Shown here: positions 6,760-9,959 of the stretch, in pieces
Layout of the letters: each line of letters begins with the position of its first letter
Numbering within the stretch: position 1 is the first letter of the stretch
Assembly (NCBI GenBank): GCA_023435435.1
Contig: JAEYRW010000018.1
Coordinates: 1-9,959 of the forward strand
Origin: Bacillota bacterium
GTDB lineage: Bacteria > Bacillota > Clostridia > Christensenellales > Aristaeellaceae
Direction: 5' to 3'
DNA: 9,959 bases
Notes under the pieces: generated by a model
Seen by the model: the letters and a program-made list of their open reading frames with translations, nothing else
Told to the model about the DNA's origin: nothing
The model's database searches: none
Made by a program: the position numbers and the translations under genes

Positions 6760-7691
6760 TTCGCCGCCCCTCCGAGCGCTTCCTCCGCGCCGCGAATCAT
6801 GTCTTCAATGATCTCGGCGCAGCTCTGTTCCTTGTTGACCATCGCCGCGATCTGGCCCGCCAGCACGCAGCCGTTGTCCGTGTCGCCCTCGACGGCGGCC
6901 ATGCGCAGCGCGCCGGTGCCCCGCTTCTCGAGCTCGTCATCCGTCTCCCCGCCGTACTCGGCCTTGAGGTATTCCCGCGTGAACTGATTTTTCAACCCGC
7001 GCACGGGGTGCCCCAGCCGCTTTCCGGTGACCACGGACGAGAGGTCGTTGGCCCGCAGAACCTTATTTTTATAATTCTGATGGGCGTTGCATTCCGTTGC
7101 GGTCAAAAACCGCGTGCCCATCTGGATGCCGCAGGCGCCCAGCATCAGCGCAGCCGCGAAGCCGCGCCCGTCGGCGATGCCGCCCGCGCCGATGACGGGC
7201 AGGTTCGTCGCGTCCGCGATCTGGGGCACCAGCGCCATGGTGGAAAGCTCGCCCACGTGGCCGCCGCTTTCACCGCCTTCGGCGATGACCGCCGACGCGC
7301 CCACGCGCGTCATGAGCTTGGCAAGCGCCACCGAGGCAACCACGGGGATCACCGCGATGTTCGCGTCCTTGAAGGCCGCCATGTATTTCTGGGGATTGCC
7401 CGCGCCGGTGGTTACGACCTTGACGCCTTCCTCGCAGACCACCTTTGCCACCTCGTCGGCGAACGGGCTCATGAGCATGATGTTCACGCCGAAGGGCTTT
7501 TGGGTCTTCGCGCGGGCAATCTCAATCTGCGCGCGCACATAGCTCGCCGGGGCGTTGCCCGCGGCAATGATCCCAAGGCCGCCGGCCTCCGAGACCGCCG
7601 CCGCGAGGCATCCGTCGGCAATCCACGCCATGCCGCCCTGGAGGATCGGATACTCGATCCCCAAAAGAGCCGTCAGGGGCGAATTAATCAT
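6747..7691 (-). CDS. fabK: FMN-dependent enoyl-ACP reductase II
   Basis: FabK reduces trans-2-enoyl-ACP to acyl-ACP, the last step of each elongation cycle, using NAD(P)H and FMN. The 314-residue TIM-barrel flavoprotein belongs to the nitronate monooxygenase superfamily. Motifs are PILQGGMAWIADG near 15-27, AEGGESGGHVGELSTMALVPQ near 137-157 with the catalytic-type His145, the FMN phosphate-binding GAGGIADGRG, and MGTRFLTATE. FabK replaces FabI here and is known as the naturally triclosan-insensitive enoyl reductase. The ATG at 7691 is chosen because the preceding frame is just the shadow of acpP, and because the FabK family begins about here (INSPLTALLGIEYPI). It overlaps the acpP stop by 8 bases (ATGATTAA) with little upstream Shine-Dalgarno signal, so it is probably coupled to acpP. 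The nearby acpP and fabD argue against nitronate monooxygenase. Confidence 0.95.
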   Translation of the reverse strand: MINSPLTALLGIEYPILQGGMAWIADGCLAAAVSEAGGLGIIAAGNAPASYVRAQIEIARAKTQKPFGVNIMLMSPFADEVAKVVCEEGVKVVTTGAGNPQKYMAAFKDANIAVIPVVASVALAKLMTRVGASAVIAEGGESGGHVGELSTMALVPQIADATNLPVIGAGGIADGRGFAAALMLGACGIQMGTRFLTATECNAHQNYKNKVLRANDLSSVVTGKRLGHPVRGLKNQFTREYLKAEYGGETDDELEKRGTGALRMAAVEGDTDNGCVLAGQIAAMVNKEQSCAEIIEDMIRGAEEALGGAAKWLS

Positions 7692-7914
7692 TGTATTTGG
7701 AGCCGATGTAATCGACGAGCTCCTGGACCGTCTCAACCTTCTGCTCCAGCTCGACTTCCTTGCCGATCTTCTCTTCGAGCTGCATGACGATTTCAACGGT
7801 GTCCAGGGAATCGATGCCCAGGTCGGCGAATTTCGTGTCGGGGGTAATGGTGTTGACGTCGCAGTCCACGTGCGCCGCGATGAGCTCCGCGATGGTTCCG
7901 AACAGGTTGTCCAT
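7684..7914 (-). CDS. acpP: Acyl carrier protein
   Basis: AcpP holds all FAS II intermediates as thioesters on a 4'-phosphopantetheine arm. The 76-residue acidic protein carries the attachment serine in the canonical LGIDSLDTVEI motif (Ser36), and acidic helix II residues follow it. An AGGAGG ribosome binding site (within 7922-7928) lies 8 bases before the ATG and is the best in the window, overlapping the TAG stop of the degV-family gene upstream. That fits the need for many copies of carrier protein. The gap to the upstream gene is only 12 bases, tying acpP to the same transcript. The phosphopantetheinyl transferase AcpS is not in the window. Confidence 0.97.
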   Translation of the reverse strand: MDNLFGTIAELIAAHVDCDVNTITPDTKFADLGIDSLDTVEIVMQLEEKIGKEVELEQKVETVQELVDYIGSKYND

Positions 7915-7926
7915 GAATTTATCCTC

Positions 7927-8799
7927 CTAAGATCTCGTTTTACCGATGAAGAATATCGCCAGGGTGTCCGGCCCGGCGTGCGCGCCGATGACCGGGCCCA
8001 CGGGACCCACGATGACCTCGCGCGCGCCCGCGCGCAGCACGAGGGTTTTCAACTCCTCCGCGTCGGCCGCGCAGTCGCCGTGGCTGATGAACACGGTCTG
8101 ATCCGCGATGTCCTCCGCCTCCTGCTGGGCCTTGTCGGCCAGCGTCCGGATGGCCGCGCGCCTGCCGCGCACCCGTCCCGCGCCCACGAGCCGGCCCTCG
8201 CCGTCCATGCGCATGACGGGCATGATGTGCAGCTTTTCGCCCGCCTCCTGCGCCGCGCTGGCGGAGAGCCGCCCGCCGCGCTTCAGATAGCGGGGATCGC
8301 CCACCGTAAACCAGTGGCAGATCCGGGGGATCATGTCGCGGGCGTAATCCGCACATTCCAAAAGGGACATGCCGGACCATTTTGCCCGCGCGGCGAGGTA
8401 TACCAGCAGCCCTTCGCCCATGGACGCCGAGCGCGAATCGATGAGCTCGATGGCGCCGCCGTACTTCCCGGTCGCGGCTTCCGCCGTTTCCCGCGCGTTT
8501 TGCGCCGTGGCCGAAAGCGCCGAGGCCAGCGAAATGACCAGAATGTCGCGCCCGGACGAGAGGATTTCCTCGTACGCCTCCGCAAACTGGAAGGGTGCCA
8601 CGGCGGACGTGCGTGCCACGGCGTCCGCGCGCAGCATGCCGTAGAAGTCCGAGACGGACATCTCGCGCCAGTCGAGGTACCCGTGGTACGCCCGCGTGTC
8701 GATGGAGACCGTGAGGGGCAGCGCCGTGAGCCCGAGCTCCTTCGCCAGCGCGTCCGGCAGATCGCACGACGTATCCGTCAGTATCGCATAATCGCGCAT
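7927..8799 (-). CDS. DegV/FakB-family fatty-acid-binding protein
   Basis: DegV-family proteins are two-domain lipid carriers that bury one fatty acid. In FakB members the bound fatty acid is presented to the kinase FakA, giving acyl-phosphate for phospholipid synthesis. The 290-residue protein shows the family motifs in order: TDTSCDLP (8-15), TSAVAP (64-69), SALSAT (93-98), IDSRSASMGEGLLV (120-133), DPRYLKRGGRLS (168-179), KLHIMPVMRMDGEGRLVG and RVRGRRAAI in the second domain, and GPVIGAHAGPDTLAI near the end. Thr64, Arg170 and His274 fall where fatty-acid carboxylate contacts are known in the family. The usual SGT is SAT here. The ATG at 8799 has GGAGG 5 bases upstream. It is the first gene after the strong promoter at 8850-8878 and only 12 bases ahead of acpP. 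The family is certain; acting as a FakB with a FakA partner is inference, as no fakA is in the window. Confidence 0.9.
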   Translation of the reverse strand: MRDYAILTDTSCDLPDALAKELGLTALPLTVSIDTRAYHGYLDWREMSVSDFYGMLRADAVARTSAVAPFQFAEAYEEILSSGRDILVISLASALSATAQNARETAEAATGKYGGAIELIDSRSASMGEGLLVYLAARAKWSGMSLLECADYARDMIPRICHWFTVGDPRYLKRGGRLSASAAQEAGEKLHIMPVMRMDGEGRLVGAGRVRGRRAAIRTLADKAQQEAEDIADQTVFISHGDCAADAEELKTLVLRAGAREVIVGPVGPVIGAHAGPDTLAIFFIGKTRS

Positions 8800-8828
8800 G
8801 AATGCCTCCGAAATCTGATTGGGGCAAG

Positions 8829-8843
8829 GTTATCAGTGATAAC
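8829..8843. promoter_or_regulatory. Perfect 15-bp palindrome, probable TetR-type operator
   Basis: GTTATCA-G-TGATAAC is a perfect palindrome with 7-base arms around one central base. It begins 6 bases after the -10 box of the degV/FAS II promoter, so it covers the predicted transcription start. Size and symmetry are those of a TetR-family operator, and the only regulator in the window is the TetR-family gene just upstream. Its 11-base core TATCAGTGATA equals the core of the tetO2 operator of tetracycline resistance as I remember it. The likely reading is repression of the FAS II operon by the neighbouring regulator. Confidence 0.7.
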
Positions 8844-8849
8844 TGGCCC

Positions 8850-8878
8850 ATTATAGCTTACTTGTGTTAAGCTGTCAA
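8850..8878 (-). promoter_or_regulatory. Consensus sigma-A promoter of the degV-FAS II operon
   Basis: On the minus strand TTGACA (8878-8873) and TATAAT (8855-8850) are both perfect and separated by the optimal 17 bases. The predicted start is near 8843, giving a leader of about 44 bases before the degV ATG at 8799. Such a perfect promoter would be very strong unless held down, which agrees with the palindrome at the start site and the dyad in the spacer. Confidence 0.9.
8855..8873. promoter_or_regulatory. Dyad in the -35/-10 spacer, possible second operator
   Basis: AGCTTA and TAAGCT form 6-base inverted arms around 7 bases and fill exactly the spacer of the FAS II promoter, touching the last base of the -35 box and the first of the -10 box. 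A protein bound here would block RNA polymerase. The sequence is unlike the palindrome at 8829-8843, so it may bind another regulator, or the symmetry may be chance. Confidence 0.4.
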
Positions 8879-8918
8879 GATTGGCCGCGTTCCGCTTTCG
8901 TATGGGATCAAACCGTTC

Positions 8919-9494
8919 TTACGGCAGGTCGAATTCCCGGTCGATGGCATACTCCACGGAGCCCATGTTCTCTTCATTATAGGCGAGCTGCTGGTTGTCA
9001 AACAGCAGCGCCGCGCCGTAGATGAGGGAGCGGACGACGTATGTCTTCCGCCTGCGCGTCTTCTCGTCCATGTTGACGGACACGCAGTACTGCCCGATCA
9101 CGTCCCTCGTCAGCTGTGTCATCTCTCCCCGAAGCCGCGCGTAATCCGCGTCGAGGGAATCGTCCCGAAGCATAATGACGGAACGGAAGTTGGGATTGTC
9201 CATCAGAAAGCGGATGTACGCCTTGGAAATCTCGACGATCTGCCCGCGCAAATCCCCCGGGTGCGCCTCAATGATCGCGCGCTGCTGAACGCCCCAGAGA
9301 TCGTTGATGTACTCGATGATCGCCGTCACAAACGCCTGCTTGTCTTTGAAGTGCTTGTACGGCGCCGCGCAGGAAAGCGAGCAGGCGGCGGCAATCCGGC
9401 GGATCGAAAAGTTCTGGATGCCGTGCTGGCTCAGCTCCCGCATACCCGCGTAAATGAGCCGCTCCCGCACCGGCAACACGCTTTCCTCGCTCAT
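8919..9494 (-). CDS. TetR-family transcriptional regulator, probable FAS II regulator
   Basis: This 191-residue protein has the TetR plan: an N-terminal three-helix DNA-binding domain with the helix-turn-helix around residues 29-55, and an all-helical ligand domain without close resemblance to one I can name. The helix-turn-helix contains SIRRIAAACSLSCAAPYKHF (30-49), followed by KDKQAFVTAI. The AAPYKHF recognition helix is of the type common in TetR regulators other than TetR(B) itself. The ATG at 9494 is chosen for AAAGGGAG 8 bases upstream and the promoter just before it; the open frame to 9932 lies in non-coding repeats. It ends 120 bases before the degV-family start with no good terminator between, so some readthrough is possible. 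Known FAS II regulators in Bacillota are FabT (MarR) or FapR; a TetR here suggests a different sensor, perhaps of acyl-CoA, acyl-ACP or free fatty acid. The ligand cannot be read from the sequence. Confidence 0.88.
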   Translation of the reverse strand: MSEESVLPVRERLIYAGMRELSQHGIQNFSIRRIAAACSLSCAAPYKHFKDKQAFVTAIIEYINDLWGVQQRAIIEAHPGDLRGQIVEISKAYIRFLMDNPNFRSVIMLRDDSLDADYARLRGEMTQLTRDVIGQYCVSVNMDEKTRRRKTYVVRSLIYGAALLFDNQQLAYNEENMGSVEYAIDREFDLP

Positions 9495-9505
9495 TCGGTT
9501 CACTC

Positions 9506-9530
9506 CCTTTGCGCTATTATAAGGCAAAGG
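9506..9530. promoter_or_regulatory. Dyad centred on the tetR -10 box
   Basis: CCTTTGC and GCAAAGG form perfect 7-base inverted arms separated by 11 bases, and the -10 box (9516-9521) lies in the middle of the spacer. The left arm overlaps the Shine-Dalgarno region. The right arm would be upstream of the transcription start, so an RNA hairpin is unlikely; a DNA operator for autoregulation is the simplest reading. It differs in sequence from the palindrome at 8829-8843. Confidence 0.4.
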
Positions 9531-9545
9531 CATGAGAAATGTCAA
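9516..9545 (-). promoter_or_regulatory. Sigma-A promoter of the TetR-family regulator
   Basis: On the minus strand a perfect TTGACA (9545-9540) and a perfect TATAAT (9521-9516) are separated by 18 bases. The predicted start near 9509 leaves a leader of only about 15 bases, just enough for the AAAGGGAG ribosome binding site before the ATG at 9494. This places the start of the gene firmly and rules out the longer open frame. Confidence 0.85.
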
Positions 9546-9566
9546 ACACTGCCAGGGGGCGCCCAG

Positions 9567-9599
9567 GGCTTGCGCATGAACGAAGTTCATACGCAAGCC
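9567..9599. repeat. 33-base near-perfect hairpin
   Basis: GGCTTGCGCATGAAC and GTTCATACGCAAGCC pair over 15 positions with a single mismatch around a GAA loop. No T-run follows on either strand, so it is not a standard intrinsic terminator. It lies 22 bases upstream of the tetR -35 box and could be a protein site, a transcript-stabilising stem or part of a repeat element. Confidence 0.65.
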
Positions 9600-9613
9600 A
9601 AAGGAATGAGGAA

Positions 9614-9657
9614 CCGGATTTCTGAATTTTCTCACGCAGATTCCGGGCGAAATCCGG
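9614..9657. repeat. Inverted repeat with 9-base arms
   Basis: CCGGATTTC (9614-9622) and GAAATCCGG (9649-9657) are perfect inverted arms around a 26-base loop. The loop holds GATTCCGG, which could pair with part of the left arm instead, giving an alternative fold. Confidence 0.5.
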
Positions 9658-9710
9658 CTGCATGTACTGGTTCGACTTCGGGCGGGCAAGCGCGCCCTCG
9701 GGTCGAAGCC

Positions 9711-9736
9711 AAAAGCGCCGCTCTGCCGGCGCTTTT
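9711..9736. terminator. Bidirectional intrinsic terminator-like hairpin
   Basis: AAAAGCGCCG and CGGCGCTTTT form a perfect 10-base stem around the 6-base loop CTCTGC. Each strand reads a GC-rich stem followed by TTTT, the pattern of a two-way intrinsic terminator, although the T-run is short. It lies upstream of the tetR promoter and would insulate this locus from transcription entering from the right. Confidence 0.5.
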
Positions 9737-9745
9737 GATTGAACA

Positions 9746-9765
9746 TGGAGGGCTGCGGCCCTCCA
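9746..9765. repeat. GC-rich hairpin
   Basis: TGGAGGGC and GCCCTCCA form a perfect 8-base stem around a TGCG tetraloop. There is no T-run after it. It is one of a series of stems filling the stretch upstream of the regulator. Confidence 0.5.
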
Positions 9766-9810
9766 GACCTCCCGGGGTTCGCGCTTTCTTCGTTCATGTG
9801 TTCACCCTGA

Positions 9811-9863
9811 GGGGGCGCCGCCCCCTGGATTCCCGCCAAAGGTCCCGCCGCCCTTTGGAATCC
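9811..9863 (-). repeat. Intergenic palindromic repeat, right copy
   Basis: Read on the minus strand this 53-base stretch begins GGATTCCAAAGGGC, continues with CCTTTGGCGGG and ends in GGCGCCCCC. It is the inverted partner of bases 28-80, with 41 of 53 matching positions by eye. It contains the stem CCAAAGG/CCTTTGG (9836-9858), and the hairpin AGGGGGC/GCCCCCT (9810-9826) overlaps its end. Confidence 0.6.
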
Positions 9864-9892
9864 TGCAACAGGGGAAATCACCCTTTTCTCCG

Positions 9893-9928
9893 TCGGATCG
9901 GCCGGAGGCCCAGCCCCGGCCGATCCGA
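9893..9928. repeat. Perfect 13-bp stem-loop
   Basis: TCGGATCGGCCGG (9893-9905) and CCGGCCGATCCGA (9916-9928) are perfect inverted arms around a 10-base loop, the strongest stem in the window. Its right arm partly overlaps a second possible stem, TCCGAA/TTCGGA (9924-9941), so the two compete over a few bases. No T-run follows on either strand. Its role is unknown; the neighbouring gene to the right is outside the window. Confidence 0.6.
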
Positions 9929-9959
9929 ACACGGATTCGGACCGCGCGGGGATGAGGCC

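Larger units (their letters stand above)
9552..9828. repeat. Non-coding hairpin-rich segment with imperfect terminal inverted repeats
   Basis: This 277-base segment begins CCAGGGGGCG and ends with its exact reverse complement CGCCCCCTGG. Inside, CATGAACGAAG (9575-9585) is matched by CTTCGTTCATG (9788-9798). In both ends AGGG lies 6 bases outside that inner repeat, so the two ends align with one gap. No plausible gene is visible. Stem-loops lie at 9567-9599, 9614-9657, 9671-9707 (TTCGAC/GTCGAA), 9711-9736, 9746-9765 and 9810-9826. The layout resembles a small non-autonomous repeat element (MITE-like), but no target duplication was recognised, so this is tentative. Confidence 0.4.

Noticed and set aside
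7692..7796. Extension of the fabK frame upstream
   Set aside because: The added residues are a serine- and arginine-rich shadow of acpP and do not fit the FabK family start.
7555..8856. Plus-strand open frame of 433 codons across fabK, acpP and the degV-family gene
   Set aside because: It crosses several real genes on the other strand, has no recognisable motif and would run through the operon promoter.
8919..9494. Regulator as a tetracycline-resistance TetR because of the tetO2-like palindrome
   Set aside because: The recognition helix differs from TetR(B), no tetA-like efflux gene is present and the neighbours are fatty acid synthesis genes.
9567..9599. Strong hairpin taken as an intrinsic terminator
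   Set aside because: No T-run follows the stem on either strand, so it was recorded as an inverted repeat instead.
9495..9932. Extension of the TetR-family reading frame upstream to 9932
   Set aside because: The extension runs through the hairpin-rich non-coding segment, and the promoter and ribosome binding site sit directly before the ATG at 9494, inside the extension.
1..9959. CRISPR array, tRNA or rRNA genes, phage or transposase genes
   Set aside because: No regularly spaced repeats, cloverleaf sequences, rRNA signatures or transposase or phage proteins were seen.

Overview
The window holds one long, tightly packed type II fatty acid synthesis (FAS II) operon on the minus strand, preceded by its probable regulator. 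The gene order acpP-fabK-fabD-fabG-fabF-accB-fabZ-accC-accD-accA is the classic Bacillota order known from streptococci and clostridia. High GC content, strong AGGAGG-type ribosome binding sites, consensus sigma-A promoters and a FabK-type enoyl reductase point to a GC-rich member of the Clostridia (for example an Oscillospirales or Christensenellales relative). That placement is inference; no marker in the window fixes the genus.

Layout in the direction of transcription (right to left). Bases 9546-9959 hold no gene but are crowded with inverted repeats, including one terminator-shaped hairpin. A near-consensus promoter at 9516-9545 drives a TetR-family regulator (9494-8919). The 119-base gap that follows contains a perfect-consensus promoter (TTGACA-17-TATAAT, 8850-8878). 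A 15-base perfect palindrome (8829-8843) lies right at the predicted transcription start, and a second dyad sits inside the -35/-10 spacer. This promoter reads into a DegV/FakB-like fatty-acid-binding protein (8799-7927), then acpP, fabK, fabD, fabG, fabF, accB, fabZ, accC, accD and accA, ending at base 89. Every junction from degV to accA is either an overlap (1 to 13 bases) or a gap of at most 12 bases, so the eleven genes look like one translationally coupled transcript of about 8.8 kb. Bases 1-88 hold a 3' hairpin and a repeat.

How the genes work together: AccB carries biotin, AccC carboxylates it, and AccA/AccD transfer the carboxyl group to acetyl-CoA to give malonyl-CoA. FabD loads malonate onto the acyl carrier protein AcpP. 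FabF, FabG, FabZ and FabK then run condensation, ketoreduction, dehydration and enoyl reduction. The initiating ketosynthase FabH is not in the window, although it normally sits just upstream of acpP in this type of operon. A DegV-family lipid-binding protein occupies that place. The MarR-type regulator FabT, usual in streptococci and clostridia, is also absent, and a TetR-family regulator stands at the head instead.

The main points of interest are the DegV/TetR head of the operon, the promoter-operator architecture including a palindrome whose core matches the classical tetO2 core, and a 53-base repeat present at both ends of the window in inverted orientation. A hairpin-dense non-coding segment upstream of the regulator and small sequence oddities in AccC and AccD also deserve a look.
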